From Candidatus Marsarchaeota archaeon (lineage in GTDB: Archaea > Micrarchaeota > Micrarchaeia > Micrarchaeales > Micrarchaeaceae): a DNA stretch of 64,000 nt. Positions 6,669-15,534 of this stretch are shown piece after piece. The notes below the pieces were generated by a model. It saw only the letters and a program-made list of their open reading frames with translations, had not been told where the DNA came from and made no database searches. The position numbers were made by a program, and so were the translations under genes. Position 1 is the stretch's first letter; every line of letters starts with the position of its first letter. The stretch spans positions 225,993 through 289,992 of the forward strand of contig JAMCYM010000003.1 of assembly GCA_023473665.1 (NCBI GenBank), in the 5' to 3' direction.

Positions 6669-8513
6669 TCATATGAAATATATGATCCAGGCGGCTGCGA
6701 AGAAGCCTGCCGCTATTATCAGCGGCACAAGCATCTTCATCGATGCCACCATCGAATCCAGCGCTGTGACAACCTTTTCGCGCTGGTTCGAGCCCCATAC
6801 GCTGAACCTCTCCATCACGCCGTGCATGTAGAAAGGCCTTGCAGGCTCCATGCCCGCTAGCGCCTTCTCTATCGCTGCGTCTACGAACGGAGCCAGCTTC
6901 TTGAAGCTGGTAGTCCTCCCAAGCACGTTGCTGGCCACGCTGCCAAGCGAGTTCACGTAATGCGTGTCTGTAGTCAGCACCTCCGCCTCAAGCCCGTGCC
7001 TCTTGCGCACGTGCTTTATGATCTCGTCCCTGAGCTGCGGCAGCATGTTGTTGGCGTTGAACTGCAGTATGGCGTACTTGCATCTCCCTATCGAGAAAAT
7101 GGCGGCATTCAGCGCTCCTGGAGCTATGTCGGTAGAGCCAGCAAGCGAGTGCATCTCCACGGCAGCTGCGCCGAACGAGAGCCCTGCCGACCTGTGCTCC
7201 ACCACGAGCGACCTTGCGGCGCTGACATACTCGTCAAGCCTGCGCGACGGGAACCTTATGGTGGCAAGCTCATCCTTTGATGCAGATTCGTACCTGGAAT
7301 TGTGCATGTCTATCAGCACCGGGTTCTCGAAGTGCTTCTCGAGCGTCTTCCTTATTACAGCAGCAGCCTCGGGCGTTATGTCTTCGGTTATCTTCGGCGC
7401 CCTTGTGAGCAGGGTAAGCCCTACGTTCCCGAATGCGATGGCCGTTATGTTCGAATCGCCGTACCTGCTGCGCAGCAGGACCGCGCCCTTTCCTGTCGGA
7501 GACGCGCCATTCAGGCCCTCCTCAAACGAGCGCCTCACTACTGCGTATTGGTCGTTCGATATGGCGTTGTAGTCATCGTTTACCGCTGTGTGCATCACGA
7601 AGGTCGGAGCCTTTGTAAGTGCGTTGCCGCGCCTTTCCAGCATGTACGGGAAGTTGCTGCTGCCCAGCGTGCCGACAGGGCCGTAATGTATGTCAGGCAC
7701 AAAGAACGTGCCCAGGATCTTGCCAGCCCTGCTCTTCATCACTATAGTGTGCGTGTCGATCGGTATGCGCATGCCGACCTGGGCTCCACCGCTCCTGGCC
7801 GGAGTGGTGACGTTTATGTTGAAGAGCCAGTTCTGCAGCATCTGCGTGAATGCGTCTATGCCGCTGTAGCCAAGGCTCTTGCGCAGCGGCGAGTCTACCA
7901 GGTAGAGCACCAGGTATGTCATGATAAGGAAAACAAAGACGCCAGCATAAAGCTTGATGAGCAGTGGCCCCAGCGGGCTCAGCGTCACGAACGTGAACCT
8001 GCTTGATGGTATGAAGAACAGGACATTAAGCGTGGGCTGCGCAACCGACAATAGCGCCGCTGCCTTGCCCCTGTGGAGCAGCATCTTGTTGACGAAGATC
8101 CACCAGCTGAACAGGCTTGCATCGCCGAGCAGTATTATTATCACGCTTATGTAGTAAAGGTGCGTCAGGGCATACACGGTGCCGCTGAGCACCAGGAACA
8201 CGGAGTACGAGACCGTGGCTACAAGCGTGGCAAAAAGGATGTATTTCAGCCCTACGTACCGGCGCGCAGACTTTGCTATCAGCACGGTGAGGATCGCTGG
8301 CAGCACTATGGCAAGAAGGCCGGTCAGCACCCCGCCTATCAGGATGTGCGGGAAGTGCGTGGCTGCCATGCTGTAATTCGAGAGCAGAACGTCGAACGTG
8401 CCTGCCACCAGGCCTACTGCTACAAGCAGCGCGAGGAGCCAGGCGCTGTTCGGCAAATGCCTGGAGAACAGGCCTACGTGCCTCAGCGAACCGCTGTAGC
8501 TCTTGTAAGCCAT
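6669..8513 (-). CDS. DUF2070-type archaeal membrane protein
   Basis: A 614-residue protein. Residues about 20-220 contain six to seven hydrophobic segments, about 250-585 form a soluble domain, and the last 25 residues are a C-terminal membrane anchor. The soluble part carries histidine- and aspartate-rich stretches such as VPDIHYGPVGTLGSSNFPYM and IDTHTIVM, which I associate with the archaeal DUF2070 family. These could form a metal site (inference). The family has no established function. The gene is 12 bases downstream of the cis-prenyltransferase and 17 bases upstream of the dolichol-kinase-like gene, so a role in handling polyprenyl lipids is a reasonable hypothesis. The family call is from memory. 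Confidence 0.62.
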   Translation of the reverse strand: MAYKSYSGSLRHVGLFSRHLPNSAWLLALLVAVGLVAGTFDVLLSNYSMAATHFPHILIGGVLTGLLAIVLPAILTVLIAKSARRYVGLKYILFATLVATVSYSVFLVLSGTVYALTHLYYISVIIILLGDASLFSWWIFVNKMLLHRGKAAALLSVAQPTLNVLFFIPSSRFTFVTLSPLGPLLIKLYAGVFVFLIMTYLVLYLVDSPLRKSLGYSGIDAFTQMLQNWLFNINVTTPARSGGAQVGMRIPIDTHTIVMKSRAGKILGTFFVPDIHYGPVGTLGSSNFPYMLERRGNALTKAPTFVMHTAVNDDYNAISNDQYAVVRRSFEEGLNGASPTGKGAVLLRSRYGDSNITAIAFGNVGLTLLTRAPKITEDITPEAAAVIRKTLEKHFENPVLIDMHNSRYESASKDELATIRFPSRRLDEYVSAARSLVVEHRSAGLSFGAAAVEMHSLAGSTDIAPGALNAAIFSIGRCKYAILQFNANNMLPQLRDEIIKHVRKRHGLEAEVLTTDTHYVNSLGSVASNVLGRTTSFKKLAPFVDAAIEKALAGMEPARPFYMHGVMERFSVWGSNQREKVVTALDSMVASMKMLVPLIIAAGFFAAAWIIYFI

Positions 8514-8524
8514 GAGAACACTGC

Positions 8525-9238
8525 CTACCTGCCGTACCTCCTCTTCCTTCTTGAGAACTCGGAGATCGCCCTGCCGAGGTCCCTCTCGGAGAAGTCGGGC
8601 CAGTACTTCTTCGTGAAGTATAGCTCTGAATAGGACGACTGCCAGGGCATGAAGCCGGACAGCCTGAGCTCGCCGGACGTCCTTATTATCAGGTCGGGCT
8701 CTGGAACTGCGGCAGTGCGCAGCTGGCTGCGCAGCAGCGCCTCGGTTATGCGCCTCTGCTTTTCGCGCAGCGCATTATAGACGAGGATCTTGGCCGCATG
8801 CAGTATGTCTTCCCTGCCTCCGTACGCTATGAGCAGGTTTATCGTGAAGTCCTTGTACCTCTTCGTCTTCGATTCAAGCGACCTTAGGGCCCTGCTGACG
8901 TTCTGTGGCAGAAGCTCCATGTTTCCGAAGATCTTGACGCGCGCGCCGTTCTTGGCGAGAAGGCCGAGCACATTCCTGTCGTGCGCCGTCTTTATGTAGA
9001 GCCTGTACAGCACGCTGAGCTCCGCCCTGTTCCTGCCATTCAGGTTTTCAGTAGATAGCGCCCACACCGTGAACGTCTTCACGCCGAGCTTCTTCAGCCA
9101 TATGCCGAAGTCTATGGCCTTCTTGATGCCGAGGCCGTACCCGCTTAGCAGCGTCATCCTATGGTTTCTGGCCCAGCGCCTGTTGCCATCAGGTATGAGC
9201 GCGACGTTCTCCGGTATGTTCTCAATTTCCCTACGCAT
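8525..9238 (-). CDS. uppS: Cis-prenyltransferase (polyprenyl diphosphate synthase, UppS family)
   Basis: A 237-residue enzyme that elongates an allylic diphosphate with isopentenyl units in cis configuration to make the long polyprenyl diphosphate used as glycan carrier. The catalytic Asp is D17 in LIPDGNRRWA. Other signatures are WALSTENLNGRNRAEL, NLLIAYGGREDI, and the C-terminal PDLIIRTSGELRLSGF followed by PWQSSYSELYF. The ATG at 9238 is chosen because it places the DGNRRWA motif at the usual distance; the longer frame from 9268 adds an atypical Cys-containing leader. It is the first gene of an operon with DUF2070 and a dolichol-kinase-like protein. Confidence 0.92.
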   Translation of the reverse strand: MRREIENIPENVALIPDGNRRWARNHRMTLLSGYGLGIKKAIDFGIWLKKLGVKTFTVWALSTENLNGRNRAELSVLYRLYIKTAHDRNVLGLLAKNGARVKIFGNMELLPQNVSRALRSLESKTKRYKDFTINLLIAYGGREDILHAAKILVYNALREKQRRITEALLRSQLRTAAVPEPDLIIRTSGELRLSGFMPWQSSYSELYFTKKYWPDFSERDLGRAISEFSRRKRRYGR

Positions 9239-9403
9239 GTTACCGCATCGAATGCACTGAACGTGCAAAACAGCGTCTAACTACGCCGTGTACCTCTGGT
9301 TACCCTGTCATCAATCAGCATTAAATATCTGCATTTGTTATTACTTATATTAATGGGAATTATTAAATATTGCTAACCCTAGCCAAGCCCGTCCGGTGCC
9401 AGA

Positions 9404-10630
9404 ATGGACCTTTTCGACCTCTACAAAATAAGCGACATCTCCGAGATAAAGGGGAACGACGAGGCCGTGAGGCAGCTGTCCGATTTTGCCATAGAGGTAC
9501 AGGCAAAACGCGCCCAGATGCCCCCTCTCGTTTATGGGCCGCCGGGCACAGGCAAGACTGCAGCTGTCCATGCGCTTGCGGCCCGCCACAACTGGAACCT
9601 GATAGAGCTCAACGCCAGCGACTACCGGGACAGCGCCACGGTGAAGCGCATACTGATATCTTCTGCGACCTCGTCGTCGCTGTTCGGCACGAGGAACGTC
9701 ATACTTCTGGATGAGATAGACGAGCTCAGCGCAAGGTTTGACAGCGGTGCGCAGGCTGCAGTATCATCGTTGATCGAACAGTCGCGCAACCCCATAATAT
9801 TCATAGCCAACGACAGGTGGAGCAGGTCGATCTCGTTCCTCAGGTCGCGCACCATGCCTGTCGCATTCAAGAAGGTTTCCGTGCAGTCGATCGTAGGTGT
9901 GCTGGAAAGGCTCTCAGACGCGCACGGCATGGGCGTGCAGCGCGACGTCCTATACGAAATAGCTGCCCGGACCGACGGCGACGTCAGGAGCGCCATAAAC
10001 GACATGTACGCAGTGGCGAGCGCGCAGCAGAAAACGATAGAGGTCATAGGCATGCGCGACAAGAAGCACGATGCCTTCGCGACGCTTGACCATATTTTCA
10101 TGGCCAACACGCTTGCGGCTTCTCTGCGCGCCGCATCATCGGTCGGCCTGGAGCCCGAGATGCTCGTTAACTATCTGGAGGAGAACGTGCCGCGTCGTTA
10201 TGCAAACAGCGCCGACCTGTCAAGGGCGATGTCCAGCATAGCCGACGCGTCGAAGTACCTTAACCGCGCCAACCGCTCCCACTACTACACGTACTGGCGG
10301 TATGCGAACGTGCTCATGTCGGGCGGCGTCTCGCTGGCAAAGGACAACTATCCCAGCACGTCCGAGCGCTATGCATTTCCCAGAGTGATCAAGTCGCTTA
10401 GCGCATCGAAGGAGGAGCGCAGCACGGGCGTCGCCATAGCGGGCAAGCTGCAGCGCGTCATAAACTCCAACATAAGGGAGATACGCAGGACCGACATGGC
10501 GCTGCTGGCGCACATGGCGCGCCTCTCGCAGCAGTCAGGCATGGACATAGAGGCTGTGCACGACTTCTTCATGCAGAAATACGGCCTTACGCCCAAGGAA
10601 ATCTCGTGGATGGAAGCTAACTACGCGTGA
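9404..10630 (+). CDS. rfcL: Replication factor C large subunit
   Basis: A 408-residue AAA+ clamp-loader subunit that works with RfcS to load PCNA at primer-template junctions. Walker A is GPPGTGKT (residues 45-52), Walker B is ILLDEIDEL (about 100-108), and RTDGDVRSAINDM near 190 is a sensor-2-like motif. A helical collar domain follows (about 240-408). The protein is shorter than many archaeal RfcL proteins, and no C-terminal PIP box is visible at the end (KEISWMEANYA). The ATG is preceded by AT-rich promoter-like sequence. The stop overlaps the convergent DHH gene by 14 bases. Confidence 0.9.
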   Translation: MDLFDLYKISDISEIKGNDEAVRQLSDFAIEVQAKRAQMPPLVYGPPGTGKTAAVHALAARHNWNLIELNASDYRDSATVKRILISSATSSSLFGTRNVILLDEIDELSARFDSGAQAAVSSLIEQSRNPIIFIANDRWSRSISFLRSRTMPVAFKKVSVQSIVGVLERLSDAHGMGVQRDVLYEIAARTDGDVRSAINDMYAVASAQQKTIEVIGMRDKKHDAFATLDHIFMANTLAASLRAASSVGLEPEMLVNYLEENVPRRYANSADLSRAMSSIADASKYLNRANRSHYYTYWRYANVLMSGGVSLAKDNYPSTSERYAFPRVIKSLSASKEERSTGVAIAGKLQRVINSNIREIRRTDMALLAHMARLSQQSGMDIEAVHDFFMQKYGLTPKEISWMEANYA

Positions 10631-12008
10631 CTCCGAGCTTGCTGAGTAGAAGTCCGACAAGCTCCCTGTCATGCTCCTTGCTCGTCCTTATGCTTGCGGC
10701 CTCGTTGTGGCCTCCGCCGCTGTCTATGTAGCTGGCTTCTGTTTTCATCTCCTCTATGATCTTCCCTATGCCTATCGCGGGCGCCATGGCCTTGCTGATC
10801 CTTATCGAGGCTGAGCCGTTGCTGTGCACGATCGTTATCGTTTTGTCGCCGCTTCTCTTCTCGAATTCGTCCTGCAGGCCAGAGCAGTACTTGCCCTTGG
10901 TGACATGCTGCATGCCCAGGTCGAATATGGGCTTGTAGTCGACGACGTACACGCTCATGCCCAACATGCCGACGTAATGCTTGGCCGAGTTCACGCCGAT
11001 GTCCATCGCTTTCGCATACTGCCCCTTCACATCGCGCAGCATGTCGTCGAATTTCTCCTTGCTCTCTAGTATGCCGTCGATGTATTTCGGCGTGATTCTT
11101 TGACCTGACGGCGCCTCTGGCCGCACAGTCAGCGCGTCGACTACAACTGCGATGTCGCATGCCTTCGTGTCGCCCTTATCGGCATAGCTGCTGTGGTCGC
11201 TTACCAGCGATGCCATCTTAAACACGGCGAAGCTCAGGCCGCTTATCATCTCCGCGAAGCAGGCCGCCACGAAACCTGCCGTTATGTTTGAATCGCCCCC
11301 GGCAAGCCACGGGCTGATGTAGTGCCTTGCGCCCTGCGTGTCGAAACCGTTTATCGGATGGTGGTCGATCCACAGGAAATCGTACTTGCCTTTCGCCTCG
11401 CCCATGCTCGCCTCGCTCTCCTTGGCGGTGCCGAAGTCTATGATGGTTATGAGCGGGCGCAATGCGCTGGCATACCTGTTCAACAGCAACGTGTCTGAAT
11501 AAAATGAATCAAGCCCGTATGCCACTCCCGGGTTGATTATCCATATGACGTTATCCAGCGAATAGTGCGTACGTTCCTTCAGGCTCTCCACCGCTTTGTA
11601 GAGCGCAAGCGCCCCGTTCCCACCGTCACCATCATTGTGGAACCTTACCAGGACCGGCGCGCCGCTTATCAGCGCCTCAAGGAGCGTCTTGGCTGCATCT
11701 TTCAACGCCGGCGCCATCTTCGCCATAACGCCTGCTGCGCCGTTGCTCAGGTACTCTGTGCTCGGCTCGCCTATGGCTATCTTGCTGGCAAGCCGCCGCA
11801 CCTTATCGCTCCATTCGTTCTTTCCGTTTCCTGTGACGCGCACGTTGAAACTGCCGTCGCCCTGCTCGGCGACTGCAACCTTGTCATACAGCTCGAGCCT
11901 CATGTCGCTCCTCAGCTGCATCACGGAGTCAGATACTACAGTATATACGTTGTCGCCGTCACGGCCTCCTAGCTTTATCGCGGTTACTATGCCTTCCATG
12001 TCTGCCAT
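10617..12008 (-). CDS. RecJ/GAN-like DHH phosphoesterase
   Basis: A 463-residue protein of the archaeal RecJ/GAN/Cdc45-like DHH family, single-strand nucleases or replisome factors that act with CMG and DNA polymerase. A short N-terminal OB-like segment leads into motif I (RFHNDGDGGNGALALYKA), then the DHH motif (FLWIDHHPINGF), and ends with a DHHA1 signature (YIDSGGGHNEAASIR). The metal-binding Asp and His residues are present, so nuclease activity is plausible. The ATG at 12008 is preferred, with GAGG about nine bases upstream; an in-frame ATG at 12017 is also possible. The longest frame, from 12161, would overlap the upstream gene by over 120 bases. It is convergent with rfcL, another replication gene. 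Confidence 0.85.
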   Translation of the reverse strand: MADMEGIVTAIKLGGRDGDNVYTVVSDSVMQLRSDMRLELYDKVAVAEQGDGSFNVRVTGNGKNEWSDKVRRLASKIAIGEPSTEYLSNGAAGVMAKMAPALKDAAKTLLEALISGAPVLVRFHNDGDGGNGALALYKAVESLKERTHYSLDNVIWIINPGVAYGLDSFYSDTLLLNRYASALRPLITIIDFGTAKESEASMGEAKGKYDFLWIDHHPINGFDTQGARHYISPWLAGGDSNITAGFVAACFAEMISGLSFAVFKMASLVSDHSSYADKGDTKACDIAVVVDALTVRPEAPSGQRITPKYIDGILESKEKFDDMLRDVKGQYAKAMDIGVNSAKHYVGMLGMSVYVVDYKPIFDLGMQHVTKGKYCSGLQDEFEKRSGDKTITIVHSNGSASIRISKAMAPAIGIGKIIEEMKTEASYIDSGGGHNEAASIRTSKEHDRELVGLLLSKLGVTRS

Positions 12009-12037
12009 GAATATCATATCCTCGAACGTTGCTGCGC

Positions 12038-13090
12038 CTAGGTGCTGCTGTTCGTCGCATAGGAGATGCAGGTAGTCTTTATGGAGGCGTTTGTTATATA
12101 GCTGCAGTAGGTCTCGTTGTGGTGCGAGGCTGCTGCGCTGAGGAACAGGTAGTTCTCGCACGCGTTGAGCAGCGTGCCGCTAAGCCCGGCAGATCCGCAC
12201 GATTCCGCGACGCTCGCAGGCGTGATTGTGGTGTTCGTGTAGTTCGTGCTTTTCTGCGCCCCGCTTTCCGAGAGGCAAAGGTCGTTGAGCGTGCCGCTTG
12301 TATGCGCGCAAAGCTGCTGGTTGCCTGTCCTCGCCGCGATCTGGTAGTAGCACATCGCGAGGTCGGTGGAGTTGAGCGTAGCAAGAGGGTTGGCCTCAAG
12401 GTAACTCAGCGAGTCCACGCTGCTTGAGTTGGCCGCCTGTACCTGCATGAGCACATACAATGGGGTGCCATTCGAAGAATCAGGGAGCATGCTGCAGTAT
12501 GTGGCGTTGAGCGTGTCGAGCGCCCTGTTGTAGTAGTATGTGTCCTGGCAGTATGCGATTTCCGTCGAATTCGGTATGTCGCTGCAATACGATACGTTGT
12601 CAAAACCGTGCTCCTGCTCTAGGTCGTATATGCAAGTGGACTTGTACGTGGAATTGCCCAATGCCAGGCATTCGCTGAAGCTGCCGGAGTACTGTGCGGC
12701 ATCGGTCGCGCATAAGGCTGCATCGGCCTGCGTCATGCCTGCGGCATAGCATGCGCTTGCATTGCCTTCCCGCTCGGCAAGGCCGAGCGCGCACGTGCTT
12801 CTCTGCTGCTCAATGCCTACTAAGCCGCATATCGTGGCGTTCTCCGTGGAGTTGGCCAGCTGCGCATAGCATGCGTTCCTTTGCGCCGGCAGGAGTATGC
12901 GCCCGCATCCCTGCAGCGGGGTCACGGCCAGTGCGTCAAGCACGGACAGCACCAGCGCCGCGACCAGCAGCACGCCTATGCCTATTAATGTTATGAGCAC
13001 GCGGTCCCTGTGCGACAGCACCATGCGCTCCCTCCGTACCGCATTGCCTTGAGCTTCCTTTTCCTCGGCCTTTCGCCTAAACCACGCCAT
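12038..13090 (-). CDS. Membrane-anchored extracellular protein with repeated cysteine motifs
   Basis: A 350-residue protein with a basic cytosolic N-terminus (about residues 1-30), one membrane segment (about 31-54) and an exported domain of about 295 residues. The exported part has some twenty cysteines spaced roughly 8-25 apart in recurring contexts such as NATYCSMLPD, NVSYCSDIPN and NETYCSYITN, with many N-x-S/T sequons. The pattern (N-x-T/S-x-C-s-x-i) suggests a tandem array of short disulfide-linked units that are probably glycosylated. No named family was recognised. It lies directly upstream of the DHH gene on the same strand. A surface role is inferred from topology only. Confidence 0.72.
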   Translation of the reverse strand: MAWFRRKAEEKEAQGNAVRRERMVLSHRDRVLITLIGIGVLLVAALVLSVLDALAVTPLQGCGRILLPAQRNACYAQLANSTENATICGLVGIEQQRSTCALGLAEREGNASACYAAGMTQADAALCATDAAQYSGSFSECLALGNSTYKSTCIYDLEQEHGFDNVSYCSDIPNSTEIAYCQDTYYYNRALDTLNATYCSMLPDSSNGTPLYVLMQVQAANSSSVDSLSYLEANPLATLNSTDLAMCYYQIAARTGNQQLCAHTSGTLNDLCLSESGAQKSTNYTNTTITPASVAESCGSAGLSGTLLNACENYLFLSAAASHHNETYCSYITNASIKTTCISYATNSST

Positions 13091-13249
13091 AGATGTCAGC
13101 TCTGCCTAATGACGAACGCTCTGGAACAGATTGTCGCCGATTCGGGCCTTCAATCCCTTCCATCCTACTGCCTAACCTATCTTCGCATTCAATTTATTAA
13201 TCGTTCTGGTAATACTTTAATACCTGCATGAGAAAAGGGTAGCGATAGC

Positions 13250-14023
13250 ATGCGCAAGAAAATAGTGTACATAGGACTGCTGCTCATGGCACTATCTGTT
13301 GCGCTCTTTGTTTCAGTATCATCATCGTCGTTGAACGTGCCGCACGGCCAGCAGCTTGTCGAGAACATGACAATACCCGTGCTAGGTTACAAGGCAATGC
13401 CGATAACGGCCAACGGTACATCCGCAATCGAGTTCTATACGGCATCGAGCAGCGCATCAAACGTGTTCCTGTTCAACCAGAGCGCTTTCACTGCATGGAA
13501 CAGCAGCATGCCAAGCCAGCCGTACAACGGCCTGAAGCTTGCCGAGTCGCTGGAAGGCATGGGCGCTATGGTCATATACGGCGGGACGCCTGCCGCGCTC
13601 GTGCCCCCGACGCTATCGTATCCCCCGGCATATATCAGCAACGCGCTTAACGAGAGCACCGGCGTGGTGCCTGCAGGGGCGTATTATGCGGTCATAGAGA
13701 ATATGAACGGCACGCTCGTGAATGCAAACCCGATAAACGCGACGTTCGTGTACCTTCCGGCCGTCACTTCCAAGCTGGCCAGCCAGTCTTTTATCAGGTT
13801 CAGTGCAGAGGGCATAGCCGCAATACTGCTGTTCGTGGCAGGCATAGTGCTTGCTGTGTACGGCGCCATGCGGCCCAGCCCTGCCCAGGCCGCGAAGGGA
13901 GTGCCCACACAGGCAGAAGTAGACGCGCTCTATCATGGCATAAGAAGCGATAGGTATAAGAAGACTGGAGCCCCCAAAACAGGTAAGGATGGGGCGAAGC
14001 GGCCAAGGCACGCAAGCCAATGA
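13250..14023 (+). CDS. Secreted/membrane protein with a C-terminal anchor, unknown function
   Basis: A 257-residue protein. Residues 5-24 form a signal-like hydrophobic segment after MRKK. About 160 exported residues with several N-x-S/T sequons follow, then a second membrane segment (about 185-206) and a basic cytosolic tail ending KDGAKRPRHASQ. No enzyme motif was seen. The gene ends nine bases before the XRE-type regulator, so the two are probably cotranscribed and the regulator may respond to it or control it (inference). It diverges from the Cys-rich surface protein at 12038-13090. Confidence 0.6.
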   Translation: MRKKIVYIGLLLMALSVALFVSVSSSSLNVPHGQQLVENMTIPVLGYKAMPITANGTSAIEFYTASSSASNVFLFNQSAFTAWNSSMPSQPYNGLKLAESLEGMGAMVIYGGTPAALVPPTLSYPPAYISNALNESTGVVPAGAYYAVIENMNGTLVNANPINATFVYLPAVTSKLASQSFIRFSAEGIAAILLFVAGIVLAVYGAMRPSPAQAAKGVPTQAEVDALYHGIRSDRYKKTGAPKTGKDGAKRPRHASQ

Positions 14024-14032
14024 TGATAAACC

Positions 14033-14725
14033 ATGGACGAGCTTGAAGAGCGCATTGCGGGCGAGATCGCACTTTCGGACAGCCCGGGCGGCGTCATGAA
14101 GAAGTGGCGCGAGCTGTTCGGGATAACGCAGGCCGACCTTGCCAAGGTGATAAAGATCTCGGCCTCTACGATAAGCGACTACGAGAGCAACCGCAGGCTC
14201 AGCCCCGGCGTCGGCGTCATAAAGCGCTTCGTGACGGCGCTCTTCAGCATAGACGACAGCAGGGGCAGCGCGGTGAGGCAGAGCCTCGAGAAGTTCTCAG
14301 GAGGGAACAAGGATGCCGAGCCGCCATACAAGATCCACGATTTCACAACGCCTATAAGCGCCATGGACTTCACGCGCATAATAGAGGGCAAGGTAGTGGC
14401 GAATCCCTCAACAATGGACTCCATAAAGCTTTTCGGCTACACCGAGCTCGACAGCATACGCGTCATACTGGAGATGCAACTGTCAGAGTATCCCAAGCTT
14501 TTCGGCTCGACGACCGAGCGCGTGTTCATATTCGAGCACGTGTCGACTGGAAGGTCGCCTATGGTGGTGATACGCGTCGCGCCGATAAAGCCCAAGGTCG
14601 TGCTCATACACAATCTGACCAACGTGGACAAGCTTGCGGTGAAGATCGCGCAGATAGAAAACATCCCATTGCTCACCACGAAGCTCCCTCTAGAAGAGAT
14701 GGTGAACAGGCTTAGCAAGATATGA
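14033..14725 (+). CDS. XRE-type helix-turn-helix regulator with an archaeal C-terminal domain
   Basis: A 230-residue protein. Residues about 22-70 form a Cro/C1-type HTH: WRELFGITQADLAKVIKIS, then STISDYESNRRLSPGVGVIK. Residues 95-230 form a conserved-looking domain without catalytic motif (TERVFIFEHVSTGRSPMVVI; NLTNVDKLAVKIAQIENIPL). This matches a conserved archaeal group of HTH proteins whose C-terminal part may sense a ligand; the group assignment is from memory. It lies nine bases downstream of a membrane protein gene and is convergent with the flavin reductase-like gene. Confidence 0.78.
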   Translation: MDELEERIAGEIALSDSPGGVMKKWRELFGITQADLAKVIKISASTISDYESNRRLSPGVGVIKRFVTALFSIDDSRGSAVRQSLEKFSGGNKDAEPPYKIHDFTTPISAMDFTRIIEGKVVANPSTMDSIKLFGYTELDSIRVILEMQLSEYPKLFGSTTERVFIFEHVSTGRSPMVVIRVAPIKPKVVLIHNLTNVDKLAVKIAQIENIPLLTTKLPLEEMVNRLSKI

Positions 14726-14767
14726 TCGAATGGCCGTATTGCTCTTGGGCTTATTACGACTGTGTAA

Positions 14768-15499
14768 TCAGCCCCAGACATCGGCTTTTATCTCCGCCTT
14801 AGGCACGTTCAGCTGCACGAGCGCGTCCTTCAGCGCATTGACGAAAGGCAGCGGCCCGCATATGTAACTCACGCGTTCCAGCACATCCGGGGCATGCTTC
14901 TTTATCATGTCGGCTCCTATGTGGCCGGTCTCGCCCTGCCAACCGTCTCCCGGTTGCGGCCTCGTGACAGTGACTGCGAGCTTTATGTTAAGGTCTTTCG
15001 CTAGCTGGAAGAGCTCCTCCTTGAGGAGTATCTCTGTTGGGAACTTCACGCTGTAGAGCAGCACCGCGTCTGCCGTGGTGCCCAGGCGCTTAAGGTGGCG
15101 TATCATTGACATGAACGGCGCAAGGCCGGTGCCGCCTGCAATAAAGAGGACTTTCTTGTCAACTCCCGGAACGAACTTGAACTGTCCGTGCGGGCCCACA
15201 ACGTTGTACCTGTCTCCCGGCTTGGTCTCCATGAAGTGCGAAACGTGCCCGCCGTGCTCCTTTACCACGAAGAACTCGAGCTCGGGCGCGTTAGGCTCAG
15301 ACGCTATGGAAAAGGCCCTGCCTACGCACTCCTTTCCGCTAGCATCTATGCCATATATCATGGCGAACATGCCGGCATCGAAGTTCAATGCGCTGCCGTC
15401 AACCGCCTTCATCCGCACAAGCTGGACCTCCGGCGTCGCGCTCTCTGAAAGCGTTATTTCATATAGCTTCTTTGTTACCGGATACGCAACATCTGGCAT
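14768..15499 (-). CDS. Ferredoxin reductase-like FAD/NAD(P) oxidoreductase
   Basis: A 243-residue protein of the ferredoxin-NADP+ reductase superfamily. The N-terminal FAD domain contains GRAFSIASEP (the R-x-[YF]-S flavin motif, near residue 60) and GPHGQFKF. The C-terminal nucleotide domain contains FIAGGTGLAPFMSMIRHL near residue 119 and the late CGPLPFVNALKDAL motif. No iron-sulfur Cys cluster is visible, so a separate electron partner is expected. It could exchange electrons between NAD(P)H and ferredoxin, linking the NADH-making dehydrogenase complex upstream with the ferredoxin-dependent enzymes at 28-31 kb (inference). It follows the alpha/beta hydrolase by 35 bases on the same strand. 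Confidence 0.8.
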   Translation of the reverse strand: MPDVAYPVTKKLYEITLSESATPEVQLVRMKAVDGSALNFDAGMFAMIYGIDASGKECVGRAFSIASEPNAPELEFFVVKEHGGHVSHFMETKPGDRYNVVGPHGQFKFVPGVDKKVLFIAGGTGLAPFMSMIRHLKRLGTTADAVLLYSVKFPTEILLKEELFQLAKDLNIKLAVTVTRPQPGDGWQGETGHIGADMIKKHAPDVLERVSYICGPLPFVNALKDALVQLNVPKAEIKADVWG

Positions 15500-15534
15500 A
15501 TAATCACGGGTTATTTGAATGCACTCGAATTAAT

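Noticed and set aside
12018..12161. N-terminal extension of the DHH phosphoesterase
   Set aside because: The added residues overlap the upstream Cys-rich gene in another frame and resemble no DHH protein; GAGG lies just before the internal ATGs at 12017/12008.
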